From Opitutia bacterium Tous-C4FEB (GTDB lineage: Bacteria; Verrucomicrobiota; Verrucomicrobiia; Opitutales; Opitutaceae): 64,000 bases of DNA. Positions within the stretch are counted from its first letter, which is position 1, and every line of letters starts with the position of its first letter. The stretch covers positions 62,001 through 126,000 of the forward strand of contig NEVA01000003.1 in the NCBI GenBank assembly GCA_002304445.1. Reading direction: 5' to 3'. Below, piece by piece: positions 33,704 to 42,580 of the stretch. Position numbers and translations under genes: made by a program. The notes under the pieces were generated by a model, which saw only the letters and a program-made list of their open reading frames with translations, made no database searches and was not told the DNA's origin.

Positions 33704-35161
33704 TCAAGCGCCGGCCAAGAGCCGGCGCAGGGTCTCGTCCACGAGCTTGGGGTTGGCCTTACCCTTGCCCGCTTTCATAACCGGGCCTTTGAAGGCGTTG
33801 ATCGCACTGTCTTTGCCCGCTTTGAACTCGGCCAACGCTTTCGGATTTGCCGCGATGGAGTCGCGGCACCAAGCCTCCAGTTCTCCCGCATCGCTCGGCG
33901 CCGCCGCCAAGCCGAGCCGCGCCACCACGGCAGCCGGCGCCTCGCCCGTCACGAACATCGCGGCAAAGACCTCTTTGGCTGCGGCATTGAGCAAAGTGCC
34001 GGCCTCGATGAGGCCGACCAGTTCCGCGAGACTGGCCGGCGTGATCTTCGCGGCCGCGAGCGGAAGTTTGGCCGCACTCAGTTCACGGAGGAGATCATTG
34101 GCGATCCAGTTGCCGACCGCCTGCGCACGCCCCGGACCGGCGAGCTTGGCCGACGCCTCGAAAAAGTCGCTCAACTCGCGCTCAGGGATCAGCACCGACG
34201 TGATCGTGTACGGCACCTGGTAATCGCGGAGAAACCGGCGCTGTTTGTCGAACGGCAGCTCGGGACATTCGGCGCGAAGTTTTTCCTTCCACGCAGCGTC
34301 CACTTGGACGGGCATGAGATCCGGATCCGGGAAATAACGGTAATCGTGCGCCATTTCTTTTGAGCGCAGCGATTGCGACGTGCCGGTCTGTCCGTCGTAG
34401 TCGCGGGTCTCTTGGATGAGTTTCCCGCCCGCTGCGACGACCGCCAACTGGCGTTTGATCTCGTGGGCGATGCCGTCGCGGACGTAGGAAATCGAATTGA
34501 GATTCTTTAACTCGACCTTGGTCCCGAGCTTGGTCTCGCCGACCGGTCGGATGGAAATATTGGCGTCACACCGGAGCTGACCCTTTTCCATGTCACAGTC
34601 GGAAATTCCGCCGTAAATCATCGTGTGGCGGATCGACGTGAGATAGGCGTAGGCCTCTTCTGCCGTATGCATCGCGGGCTCCGAAACGATCTCCATCAGC
34701 GGCGTGCCGGCGCGGTTGTAGTCCACGAGCGAATCCGCGACGTGGTGGTTGAGTTTGCCCACGTCTTCCTCGAGGTGAATCCGGGTGAGCGGAATTTTTC
34801 TATGCTCGCCCATGATATTGCGGGCAGCGCCGGGCAATTCGATCTCGACCGAACCGCCGATGCAGATCGGTTGGTCGTATTGGGAGATCTGATAATTTTT
34901 AGGCGAATCCGGATAGAAGTATTGTTTACGGTCCCACTTGCAGACCGGCGCGATCTCGCAGCCGAGCAGGAGGCCCGCCTTGATGATCGCATCGAGTGCC
35001 GCCTTGTTCATCACCGGCAAGGTGCCGGGCAATGCCAGCACGACAGGATCGGTAAGGGTGTTCGGCTCGTGCCCATAACCCGCGACGACGCGGGTAAAAA
35101 CCTTTGAGTGGGTCTTGATCTGCACGTGGACCTCAAGGCCGATGACAGCTTCGTAGTTCAT
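33704..35161 (-). CDS. gatB: Aspartyl/glutamyl-tRNA(Asn/Gln) amidotransferase subunit B
   Basis: A 485-residue subunit, from ATG 35161 ([20 protein letters not shown]). It carries the kinase/transamidase active site and binds the tRNA. Conserved features include CKWDRKQYFYPDSPKNYQIS, then DYNRAGTPLMEIVSEP and DANISIRP, and the C-terminal YqeY-like tail domain (about 330-485). The start overlaps the gatA stop by one base (TGATG), giving tight coupling. It ends the pheS-pheT-gatC-gatA-gatB run. Confidence 0.97.
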   Translation of the reverse strand: MNYEAVIGLEVHVQIKTHSKVFTRVVAGYGHEPNTLTDPVVLALPGTLPVMNKAALDAIIKAGLLLGCEIAPVCKWDRKQYFYPDSPKNYQISQYDQPICIGGSVEIELPGAARNIMGEHRKIPLTRIHLEEDVGKLNHHVADSLVDYNRAGTPLMEIVSEPAMHTAEEAYAYLTSIRHTMIYGGISDCDMEKGQLRCDANISIRPVGETKLGTKVELKNLNSISYVRDGIAHEIKRQLAVVAAGGKLIQETRDYDGQTGTSQSLRSKEMAHDYRYFPDPDLMPVQVDAAWKEKLRAECPELPFDKQRRFLRDYQVPYTITSVLIPERELSDFFEASAKLAGPGRAQAVGNWIANDLLRELSAAKLPLAAAKITPASLAELVGLIEAGTLLNAAAKEVFAAMFVTGEAPAAVVARLGLAAAPSDAGELEAWCRDSIAANPKALAEFKAGKDSAINAFKGPVMKAGKGKANPKLVDETLRRLLAGA

Positions 35162-36627
35162 CAGAGGGAGGGAAACTTCGTGTGCCAGTCGTGGGCCTGC
35201 TCGTAGGCGTGGGCGGTCGCGAGAAGGTCGGCCTCGCGGAAGGGCTGACCGATGAGTTGAAGCCCGATGGGCAACCCGCCCGCGGTGAATCCACATGGCA
35301 GGCTGAGAGCCGGCAGGCCCGCAAGATTCACTCCGATGGTGTAAATATCACAGAGATACATGGCGAGCGGATCGGCGGATTTTTCACCCAGCTTAAAGGC
35401 CGGAATGGGCGACGTCGGCGTAATGAGCGCGTCGACTTCCCGGTAGGCATTGAGAAAGTCCTGCCGGATCAAGGTGCGCACTTTCTGCGCGCGCAGGTAG
35501 TAGGCATCGTAGTAGCCGGAACTGAGCACATAGGTACCAAGGATGATCCGGCGCTTCACCTCGTCGCCGAAGCCTTCGGCGCGGGATTTCTGATAAACGT
35601 CGAGCACATCCTTCGCGTCTTTTGATCGGTGCCCGTAGCGGATGCCGTCGTAACGCGCCAGGTTCGACGACGCCTCGGCCGTGGCGATCACGTAGTAGGC
35701 GTCGAGGCAGTAGCGGGTGTGCGGCAGCGAAACTTCGCGGATCTCGCAGCCTAAGGCTCTGTAGTAGGCGATGGCTTTTTCCACGGCGGCTCCGACCTCG
35801 GGATCGAGCCCCGCCCCGAAATACTCTTTTGGGATACCGAGTTTCCACGGCCCGCGGCGGAGCTTTAGTTCGGCCCGGTAGTCGGGAATCTCGGTCTTGA
35901 ACGAGGTCGAGTCGCGCGGGTCGTGTCCGGCGATCGCGCCAAGCACGATCGCCGCGTCTTCCACCGTGCGGGCAAAGGGGCCGATCTGGTCGAGCGACGA
36001 GGCATAGGCAATCAGACCAAAGCGCGAGATCAGGCCATACGTGGGCTTAAGCCCGACAAGGCTACAGAGCGCGGCCGGCTGCCGAATGGACCCGCCCGTA
36101 TCCGAACCGAGCGTCGCAATCGCAGAGCCCGAAGCCAGCGCCGCGGCGCTGCCGCCCGAGGAGCCACCGGGCGTGCGCGTGAGATCCCAAGGATTGTGCG
36201 CGGGACCGAAAGCAGAATTTTCCGTGGAGGAACCCATGGCGAACTCATCGCAGTTCAAGCGCCCATGGAGAACAGCGCCCGCGCTCTGGAGGCTCTCGGT
36301 CACCGTGGCGTTGTAGGGCGAAACAAAATTCGCGAGCATTTTGCTGGATGCGGTGAGCGGCTGACCGCTGACCGCAATCACGTCCTTTAGGCCGATCGGA
36401 ATCCCGTCGAGCGCCCCGCAGGATTGCCCACCCGCACGGCGCGAGTCCGAGGCAGCCGCCTGCGCGAGAGCGTCCGGCTCGTCGAACGAGTTGAAGGCAT
36501 GAACTCGGGCCTCGACCGCCTTTGTGCGGGCGATCACGGCCTGGGTGAGTTCGACCGAGGAAATCCGGCGGGCCGCTAGGTGCGCGGAAAGTTCGGCGAT
36601 GGACTGAAAGTGCAGCGGAACAGACAT
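35161..36627 (-). CDS. gatA: Aspartyl/glutamyl-tRNA amidotransferase subunit A (amidase)
   Basis: A 488-residue amidase-signature enzyme that releases ammonia from glutamine for transfer to misacylated tRNA. The Ser-cisSer-Lys triad is visible: Lys in [11 protein letters not shown] (about residue 78), cis-Ser in [15 protein letters not shown] and nucleophilic Ser in [14 protein letters not shown] (about 150-175). Its start lies 5 bases after the gatC stop. Confidence 0.97.
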   Translation of the reverse strand: MSVPLHFQSIAELSAHLAARRISSVELTQAVIARTKAVEARVHAFNSFDEPDALAQAAASDSRRAGGQSCGALDGIPIGLKDVIAVSGQPLTASSKMLANFVSPYNATVTESLQSAGAVLHGRLNCDEFAMGSSTENSAFGPAHNPWDLTRTPGGSSGGSAAALASGSAIATLGSDTGGSIRQPAALCSLVGLKPTYGLISRFGLIAYASSLDQIGPFARTVEDAAIVLGAIAGHDPRDSTSFKTEIPDYRAELKLRRGPWKLGIPKEYFGAGLDPEVGAAVEKAIAYYRALGCEIREVSLPHTRYCLDAYYVIATAEASSNLARYDGIRYGHRSKDAKDVLDVYQKSRAEGFGDEVKRRIILGTYVLSSGYYDAYYLRAQKVRTLIRQDFLNAYREVDALITPTSPIPAFKLGEKSADPLAMYLCDIYTIGVNLAGLPALSLPCGFTAGGLPIGLQLIGQPFREADLLATAHAYEQAHDWHTKFPSL

Positions 36628-36632
36628 GGTTG

Positions 36633-36923
36633 TTACTCCATCACCTTGGGGACCACGATCATGTTTTCGCGTTGTGCGGGCGCGTTGCGAAGTGCGTCGG
36701 CGACCGCGAGGCCGGGCCGTGCGACATCGGCGGCCCAGATGTTGTGCAGCGGGAAAGCGTGCGCCGTGGGCTCGATGCCGGTGACGTCGATCTTTGAGAG
36801 TTGCTCAATATGACCGAGGACGCTGCCGAGTTGGGCGGAAAACCGCACTTTTTCCTCGGCCGTCAGCGCAAGCCGGGAAAGCTCGGCAACCCGGTCGATA
36901 TTGAGATCAGAGGGAGCGGCCAT
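36633..36923 (-). CDS. gatC: Aspartyl/glutamyl-tRNA amidotransferase subunit C
   Basis: A 96-residue stabilising subunit of GatCAB. The conserved sequence is [20 protein letters not shown], then [20 protein letters not shown], with the C-terminal [19 protein letters not shown] typical of GatC. Between pheT and gatA, with only 2 bases between pheT stop and gatC start region and 5 before gatA. Confidence 0.95.
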   Translation of the reverse strand: MAAPSDLNIDRVAELSRLALTAEEKVRFSAQLGSVLGHIEQLSKIDVTGIEPTAHAFPLHNIWAADVARPGLAVADALRNAPAQRENMIVVPKVME

Positions 36924-36925
36924 GG

Positions 36926-39397
36926 CTATTTTCGGATGAGATAGCCCGAGGTGGCGACCACGTCGTCCTGAATCTTCGTGAAGACCGCGTTTACCTCGTC
37001 GTCGGTCAGAGTCCGGTCGGGCGCCCGAAACACGAGAGAGAACGCAAGGCTCTTGGTGCCTTCGGGCAACCCCTTGCCTTGGTAAACGTCAAAAACGGTC
37101 ACGCCCTCAAGGACGAAGGCATTGCCGACCGCAGCCCGCGCCGACTTGGCGAGGGCTTTTTGGACTTCGCCGGCCGAGGCGGCGGTGGGCACGACGAGCG
37201 CGAGGTCGCGCAGCGCAGCAGGTTGCAGACTGAAATCGGCGTAGCGTCTGCGTGCAGCGGTGGCGGCAGCCAATTTCTCCGGGAGAATGGCGAAGATTCC
37301 CGCGTAGACTTTGCCCTCGACCCCAAACGCTTTTACCATCGCGAGGCTCAGCAGCCCAAACCGGGCCGTCCAGCCGTGCTGCATCTCGCCTGCGGCGGCG
37401 GATTGGCCTTCCTGCCAGCCAAAATAAGGTCCGGTGATCGGCGCGAGCGGTTGCCGGGCAAGATCCACACCGGCCATCGCGGCCAGCGCGACGACATGGT
37501 GTTTTGCATGGTAGAAATCGGTGCCGGCACGCGGCTGCCAGTGACGCGCGGAATCTTCGGCGATGATGAACCCGACGGCGGCGCACTCGAGATTCTGCCC
37601 GTTGCGCTCGACAAAGACGCGACCGGTTTCGGCGAGACGCGAGACCGCCACGCCCCGGGCTTGATTCAATTTCAGCGAGGCGAGCAGGCCCGTGATGAGC
37701 GTAGAGCGGAGGTGCGACTGGTCTTCGACGAAAGGATTGGCGAGCGCCAGCTCGGCTGCTGCCGTCTCGGAAACCCAGGTCTTGAGCTCGGCACCGGGCC
37801 GGAGCGTGTAGTTGACGCACTCGTGAAAGTCGTGGCCGACCAAGTAATCGGTGGCACGACGGTTGAAGAGAACCACGGGATCGTCGTCACCCACCAACCC
37901 GGGCGATGAGACGACGGCAGCCGGAATTTTTTCCGTACCGAAAAGCCGCAACACCTCTTCGACCAAGTCGATCGGACGATCAAGATCGTCGCGCCAACTC
38001 GGGATCGTAATGGTCCAGGCCGGCCCCCGGGCAGGCTGCACCGTCTCCTCTTCGCGGGTGATCGTGAACTCAAGCGCCTCAAAAGCGGCGCGCATCTCGG
38101 AAGCTGGAATATCGAAACCCAGCTTCTCGGTGATGTAGTCATGCGTCACCACGATCTCACGCTGCCAAGGAATGTCGCTGCCCGCTTTGACGACCGGGCC
38201 GACGACTTGGCCGCCGGCGGTTTCAATGATGAGATCAATCGCGCGCCAAGCGGCTTCTTGGGCCGAGTGCGGATCGACTCCGCGCTCGTAACGGTAAGCG
38301 GAATCGGAAGTGAGCCCGAGGCGTTTCGAGGTCGCACGGATCGATTGGCGTTTGAAAATCGCCGTTTCGAGCACGAGATCGACGGTGTCGGGCGCGACGC
38401 CTGAATTCTCACCGCCCATGATTCCGGCGATGACCACGGGTTTCGAACCGTCGGCGATCACCAGCATCGTGCTGTTTAGCGCGCGTTCTTTCCCATCCAA
38501 CGTCGTGAGTGTTTCACCATCGGCCGCGCGGCGGACGATGATCTGCGCACCGGCGAGTTTGCGCGCATCGAACGCATGCAAGGGCTGACCCGACTCGAGC
38601 ATCACGTAGTTGCCGACATCGACGACATTGTTAATCGGACGCAGCCCGACGGCGGAGAGGCGTTGCTGCAGCCACGCGGGGCTCGGGCCGATCTTCACGC
38701 CCGAAATGACGTGGGCCAAGTAGAGGGGACAGTCTTCGGGCACATCGACGCGGACCGAGGCCAGCAGATCGGCACGCGTGGCCGCGTTATCAGCAAGTAC
38801 TCCCCGAAAATTCTCCTGTGGATAAACCAGGTCCTTTTTGAACCAAGCGGAGAGTTCCCGGGCGATGCCGAGGTGCGAAAGGCAATCGGGCCGGTTGGGC
38901 GTGATCTCGATATCGAAAACCGTGTCACCGGGCGGGAGAACCGAGTTGATCGGCGCGCCAAGCAGCGGACGGTCCGCAAGGATAAGCAGGCCCGCGGCGT
39001 CCTCAGAGATGCCAAGTTCCTTGGCGGAACACATCATTCCGTCGGAGGATTCACCGCGGATTTTCGATTGTTTGATGACGAAATCCCCGGGAAGCACAGC
39101 CCCGGGCAAAGCGACGGGGACGCGGTCACCGACGACGTAGTTCTGGGCACCACACACGATCGTCTTCACGCCAAGAGCATCTCCGAGAGAGACCGTGCAG
39201 ACCGAGAGCTTGTCGGCGTTGGGGTGCTTGTTGCGCGTCAAAACTTCACCGACGAGGACATTTGTGAGCTGCGGCGCGCCCGTCCGGATGACGTTCTCAA
39301 CCTCGAAACCGAGAAACGTGATCGCGCGACAGATTTCGTCTTCGGAAATACCGCCGAGATCGACGTAGGATTGGAGCCAATTGCGGGAAATTTTCAT
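36926..39397 (-). CDS. pheT: Phenylalanyl-tRNA synthetase beta subunit
   Basis: An 823-residue subunit. The N-terminal tRNA-binding (EMAP-like) domain at about 40-150 contains GEVLTRNKHPNADKLSVCTV. The B3/B4 editing region and the B5 domain follow, with VITPNRPDCLSHLGIARELS read here as EITPNRPDCLSHLGIARELS. The C-terminal ferredoxin-like anticodon-binding (FDX-ACB) domain is at about 735-823 (RDLALVVPTAASAGEVQKAL; DVYQGKGLPEGTKSLAFSLV). It forms the alpha2-beta2 enzyme with PheS, whose gene ends just upstream. Confidence 0.97.
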   Translation of the reverse strand: MKISRNWLQSYVDLGGISEDEICRAITFLGFEVENVIRTGAPQLTNVLVGEVLTRNKHPNADKLSVCTVSLGDALGVKTIVCGAQNYVVGDRVPVALPGAVLPGDFVIKQSKIRGESSDGMMCSAKELGISEDAAGLLILADRPLLGAPINSVLPPGDTVFDIEITPNRPDCLSHLGIARELSAWFKKDLVYPQENFRGVLADNAATRADLLASVRVDVPEDCPLYLAHVISGVKIGPSPAWLQQRLSAVGLRPINNVVDVGNYVMLESGQPLHAFDARKLAGAQIIVRRAADGETLTTLDGKERALNSTMLVIADGSKPVVIAGIMGGENSGVAPDTVDLVLETAIFKRQSIRATSKRLGLTSDSAYRYERGVDPHSAQEAAWRAIDLIIETAGGQVVGPVVKAGSDIPWQREIVVTHDYITEKLGFDIPASEMRAAFEALEFTITREEETVQPARGPAWTITIPSWRDDLDRPIDLVEEVLRLFGTEKIPAAVVSSPGLVGDDDPVVLFNRRATDYLVGHDFHECVNYTLRPGAELKTWVSETAAAELALANPFVEDQSHLRSTLITGLLASLKLNQARGVAVSRLAETGRVFVERNGQNLECAAVGFIIAEDSARHWQPRAGTDFYHAKHHVVALAAMAGVDLARQPLAPITGPYFGWQEGQSAAAGEMQHGWTARFGLLSLAMVKAFGVEGKVYAGIFAILPEKLAAATAARRRYADFSLQPAALRDLALVVPTAASAGEVQKALAKSARAAVGNAFVLEGVTVFDVYQGKGLPEGTKSLAFSLVFRAPDRTLTDDEVNAVFTKIQDDVVATSGYLIRK

Positions 39398-39407
39398 CGG
39401 AGGGAAA

Positions 39408-40451
39408 TCAGGCGAACTGCTTCAGAAAGCGGAGGTCATTTTGGTAGAAATAACGAATGTCATCGATGCCGTAGAGAAGCATCGCGAGGCGTTCGAGCCC
39501 CATGCCGAACGCATAGCCGGTCCACACCTCCGGGTCGTAACCAACCCCTGCGAAAACGGTGGGATCAACCATGCCGCAGCCGCCGATTTCGATCCATTCT
39601 TTTTTCACCTTTGGCAGGTGTTTTGCACTGAGATCGACTTCGAAACTGGGCTCGGTGTAACCGAAATAGTGCGGGCGGAACCGAGTCTTGGTGTCTTTCC
39701 CAAGGAGGGATTCGAAAATGTAATCAAGGAGAGCCTTCAGATCTCGGACCGTGACGTTCTTATCAACGTAAAGACATTCCAGCTGATGGAAATTGGCCGA
39801 GTGGGTCGCGTCGGTCGTATCGCGCCGGTAAACGCGACCCGGAGAAACAATCCTGACCGGCGGCTCGCCCTTGAGCATCGTGCGGATCTGCACCGAAGAG
39901 GTATGGGTGCGGAGAAGATATTTCTCGCCGGGGGTCTTCTTGGTGACGTTGGCGAAGCGCGCCGACTCGGGCAGATAGAAGGTATCCTGCGCATCGCGGG
40001 CCGGGTGGTCCGCGGGCGTGTTGAGCGCATCGAAGCAGTAGTACTCAGTCTCCACCTCGGGACCGTCCGCGACGGTGAAGCCAACTTTGCGGAGGATGCG
40101 GCACATCTCTTCACGCACGAGCGTCAGCGGATGATACGTGCCGGGGCCGGCATCAGGGGCAGGCAGGGTCGCGTCCACCGCCGGGCCCAGCTGCGCGGCA
40201 AGCTCGCCCGCTTCCAAACGAGCGAGAGCGGCATCAAGGTGGGTCTGCAGCTGGGCTTTTGTTTCGTTGATCAACTTGCCCATGGCGGGCCGCGCTTCCT
40301 TGGGCACGGCCCCCATTTGCTTCATCAACGCGGTCAGTTCGCCGTTGGGTCCCACATAGCGGGCTTTGGCGGCCTCAAAGTCGGGTCGGGCTGCGACCGC
40401 CGGAAGCTCGGCGATGGCCTTGGCGAGAAGAGCGGAGAGTTGGTCTTGCAT
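39408..40451 (-). CDS. pheS: Phenylalanyl-tRNA synthetase alpha subunit
   Basis: A 347-residue class II synthetase catalytic subunit. The N-terminal coiled-coil (about 1-90, with YVGPNGELTALMKQMGAVPK) is followed by motif 2 (RIVSPGRVYRRDTTDATHSA, then NFHQLECLYVDK) and motif 3 (GYAFGMGLERLAMLLYGIDD). It is separated from rplT by ~175 bases that include a terminator, so it may have its own promoter. Confidence 0.97.
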   Translation of the reverse strand: MQDQLSALLAKAIAELPAVAARPDFEAAKARYVGPNGELTALMKQMGAVPKEARPAMGKLINETKAQLQTHLDAALARLEAGELAAQLGPAVDATLPAPDAGPGTYHPLTLVREEMCRILRKVGFTVADGPEVETEYYCFDALNTPADHPARDAQDTFYLPESARFANVTKKTPGEKYLLRTHTSSVQIRTMLKGEPPVRIVSPGRVYRRDTTDATHSANFHQLECLYVDKNVTVRDLKALLDYIFESLLGKDTKTRFRPHYFGYTEPSFEVDLSAKHLPKVKKEWIEIGGCGMVDPTVFAGVGYDPEVWTGYAFGMGLERLAMLLYGIDDIRYFYQNDLRFLKQFA

Positions 40452-40541
40452 GGGAGAAAGATAAAAGGATCAGCCGAGGATTTTTTCCACGGCGAGAGCT
40501 ACGGGTGAGTCGGGCGAGAAAGCGACGGGGTTCGAAGACAC

Positions 40542-40579
40542 AAAAAAAGAGGACGCGCTTCCGGAGAAGCCCGTCCTCT
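40542..40579 (-). terminator. Terminator after rpmI-rplT (or attenuator before pheS)
   Basis: On the minus strand the stem AGAGGACG (40579-40572) pairs with CGTCCTCT (40555-40548), with a 16-base GC-rich internal stretch, and is followed by seven T at 40548-40542. It lies between rplT and pheS and could end the ribosomal-protein transcript or attenuate into pheST. Confidence 0.8.
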
Positions 40580-40626
40580 GAAATTGGCTCCAGAGAGCGA
40601 GCCTGGCCGGCTCGCGTTGGATTTGG

Positions 40627-41010
40627 TTAGGCCTTCTTCGCTGCGGCGGCCTTGGCCTTCAACGCGTCCTGAGCTTGCTGCACCAGGCCGTTAAAAGCGA
40701 TCTCGTCGCGGATCGCGAGGTCACTGAGGACCTTGCGGTCGAGGGTGATGTTCGCGGCGTGGAGACCCTCGATGAAGCGGCTGTAGGTCATCCCGGCAGC
40801 GCGGCAGGCGGCGTTGAGACGCACGATCCAGAGGCCACGGCGGTCGGCCTTCTTCTTCTTACGGTCGATATACGCGTATTGCCACGCGTGTTGAACGGCT
40901 TCTTTCGCATAGCGGAAGAGCTTGGATTTGTTGCCGAAATAGCCACGGGCGTATTTCAGGACTTTCTTATGCCGCTTACGGGAAGCGGGGGAGTTTGTTG
41001 CACGAGCCAT
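40627..41010 (-). CDS. rplT: 50S ribosomal protein L20
   Basis: A 127-residue L20 with the classical basic N-terminus RKRHKKVLKYARGYFGNKSK, then DRKKKKADRRGLWIVRLNAA and GLHAANITLDRKVLSDLAI. A Lys/Ala-rich tail closes it. L20 binds 23S rRNA early in assembly. It lies ~90 bases after rpmI on the same strand; infC, the usual third partner, is 20 kb away. Confidence 0.98.
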   Translation of the reverse strand: MARATNSPASRKRHKKVLKYARGYFGNKSKLFRYAKEAVQHAWQYAYIDRKKKKADRRGLWIVRLNAACRAAGMTYSRFIEGLHAANITLDRKVLSDLAIRDEIAFNGLVQQAQDALKAKAAAAKKA

Positions 41011-41099
41011 GTTGTGTTTTCCTTTTGGTTAGTCGCTGGCGGGTCGGCTTAAGATTTCACCCGCCGAGCGAAGTTTTTATTATGCTGCTGAAGATCGGC

Positions 41100-41294
41100 T
41101 TAGAGGCCGAACGGGAGACAGCGTTTGAGCGGCTTAGCATGGCCTTCGGCCACCAGTTTGTCGCGGGACGCACGGCGCTTTTGCTTCGTGCTCTTCGCGG
41201 CCAACAGATGTCGGAAACCAGGCGTGCGGCGAACGAGCTTACCGGTTGAGGTGAGCTTGAAGCGCTTGGCCACGGACTTTTTGGTCTTTTGCAT
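41100..41294 (-). CDS. rpmI: 50S ribosomal protein L35
   Basis: A 64-residue L35 from ATG 41294 (MQKTKKSVAKRFKLTSTGKL). HLLAAKSTKQKRRASRDKL is the family core and the C-terminus is KPLKRCLPFGL. It precedes rplT in a conserved rpmI-rplT pair. It is divergent from cutA, with 138 bases between starts. Confidence 0.97.
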   Translation of the reverse strand: MQKTKKSVAKRFKLTSTGKLVRRTPGFRHLLAAKSTKQKRRASRDKLVAEGHAKPLKRCLPFGL

Positions 41295-41432
41295 GGGGAG
41301 AAGTGAAGAAAACAGAGCACGCCCTCGCGCCTGTAAAGGGCAAAGTTCACGCTGATCCGCGGCCCGAGGAAAGCACTGCGTGGGCGGTAACGACGTTGCG
41401 AATCGCACCGCAATCGTCTTTTTTCCGCGACG

Positions 41433-41756
41433 ATGCTCATGATCGCTTGGACAACAGTGGGAACCTCGGACGACGCAGAACGAATCGCGACAGATTCAAC
41501 CCTGTTGAACGAGACCGTCTGTATTCAAATTGAAGGGCCGATCCGGTCGTATTACCGATGGCAGGGCAAGCCGGAGCAGGCAGAGGAGTATCGTCTGACC
41601 TTCAAATGTCTACCCACACATCTTGATGCGGTTTCTGACCGGGTGCACGCGCTGCATCCCTACTCAATTCCTCAATGGGTCGTCGTCACCGCGACTTCAG
41701 TTTCAGAAAAATACTTGTCATGGGCGCGAACGAACGTTGGTGTCCCCACCCTTTAA
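41433..41756 (+). CDS. cutA: Divalent cation tolerance protein CutA1
   Basis: A 107-residue protein with the CutA1 core GPIRSYYRWQGKPEQAEEYR, then KCLPTHLDAVSDRVHALHPY and YLSWARTNVG at the C-terminus. It forms a ferredoxin-like trimer. Links to copper tolerance come from E. coli; the molecular role is not settled. Upstream of it is the divergent rpmI gene; 28 bases downstream begins the small basic protein gene. Confidence 0.9.
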   Translation: MLMIAWTTVGTSDDAERIATDSTLLNETVCIQIEGPIRSYYRWQGKPEQAEEYRLTFKCLPTHLDAVSDRVHALHPYSIPQWVVVTATSVSEKYLSWARTNVGVPTL

Positions 41757-41784
41757 CTCGTCTCTAACCTCCACTCTAAGCACC

Positions 41785-41940
41785 ATGTCACAGCACAAAA
41801 GTCTCCAAGGCACCTCCGGCCTCGTCGTCAAACGCAACGTCCTCAAGCGCTTCGAGCGGGTCGAGATCTTAAAGAAACGCGGCCAATGGAAGGCCGGCGA
41901 TCGCGTGTCGGGTCTGCGTAAGACCAAGCCAGAAGCCTGA
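41785..41940 (+). CDS. Small basic protein of Chlamydiae/Verrucomicrobia type
   Basis: A 51-residue, strongly basic protein (MSQHKSLQGTSGLVVKRNVL, then KRFERVEILKKRGQWKAGDR, ending VSGLRKTKPEA). It matches the family called small basic protein that I know from Chlamydiae and Verrucomicrobia, where it is suspected to be ribosome-associated. Its location beside rpmI-rplT fits. It is followed directly by a strong terminator and has no clear Shine-Dalgarno. Confidence 0.8.
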   Translation: MSQHKSLQGTSGLVVKRNVLKRFERVEILKKRGQWKAGDRVSGLRKTKPEA

Positions 41941-41960
41941 GTAACTGGGCTCCTTTTTTT

Positions 41961-41996
41961 GGCAGGCAGTGTTTCACTGCCTGCCTTTTTTGTTTT
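41961..41996 (+). terminator. Strong rho-independent terminator after the small basic protein gene
   Basis: GGCAGGCAGT-GTTTC-ACTGCCTGCC, a 10-bp perfect stem, is followed by TTTTTTG and a second T-run. Length and T-run are typical. Confidence 0.9.
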
Positions 41997-42018
41997 TTGG
42001 CGTGCCGGTGAATCGATT

Positions 42019-42527
42019 TCAGACTCTCAGCAAAACGATGCCGAGAGTGACGGTGCGGTTGCCCAAGTTTGAAGGATACGAGTTGGTCCAGTGAGGGGCC
42101 CCAACCATGACCAAGTAGAAATCGGTGGAGCCAACGCTGGCACTGGAGTCACCCTCACCGAGAAAACCGCGATATACAGTGTCCGCGAAAGCCGAACTGA
42201 GCCGAGTATGTTTAGCCTAACAACCGGCGGAAAAAGCGGCGTACGATTGGTCCCAAACCCGAGAAAGATCCGTTGGACGCTGTATTGGTCTAGGAATACA
42301 TTAAGTTTCGAGCGCTGGGGAGTATCGATCAAGTCAGGCCTCAAGGAGCGAGTAGACCGCCTGAGGTCCGGGCCGAGTAACCACGACGTCTTCAGCAGCG
42401 TTTCGCCAAAGTTCTGTGCGCGATAGGGCGAATGCTTTCGGATCAAGCAGGGCTTCACGAAGCCGTCCTGCTCATCAATCTGAACACGAGGCGGGAGAGC
42501 CTTCATGTATGGGCCTGAGCTCTTCAA
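42019..42527 (-). pseudogene. Possible decayed gene in a low-confidence 640-base gap
   Basis: The 640 bases between the terminator at 41996 and hrpB hold no recognised gene. On the minus strand, one frame (42527-42027) begins with plausible protein (MKALPPRVQIDEQDGFVKPC; ~50 residues) and later turns Pro/Ser/Arg-rich. Another frame (42216-42019) ends with VGSTDFYLVMVGAPHWTN and then GNRTVTLGIVLLRV, which looks like a genuine C-terminus. A frameshift in the 42200 region could join them. The base composition is less GC-rich than its neighbours. No family recognised. Confidence 0.35.
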
Positions 42528-42580
42528 TCACTTTGCGACAGTCCCTGCCTATCTGATTTTTATCGAGATAAAGTCCCGGC

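Noticed and set aside
33708-33728. Inverted repeat GCGCCGGC-CAAGA-GCCGGCGC at the end of gatB
   Set aside because: It lies inside the last codons of gatB and lacks a T-run on the minus strand; probably the coding sequence.
40470-40541. 24-codon GTG frame just after the terminator and before pheS, possible leader peptide
   Set aside because: It has one Phe codon, no Phe run and no overlapping second terminator, so no support for classical Phe attenuation.
42091-42426. 111-codon plus-strand frame in the low-confidence gap
   Set aside because: No recognisable domain or start signal; the minus-strand frames over the same bases read slightly better.
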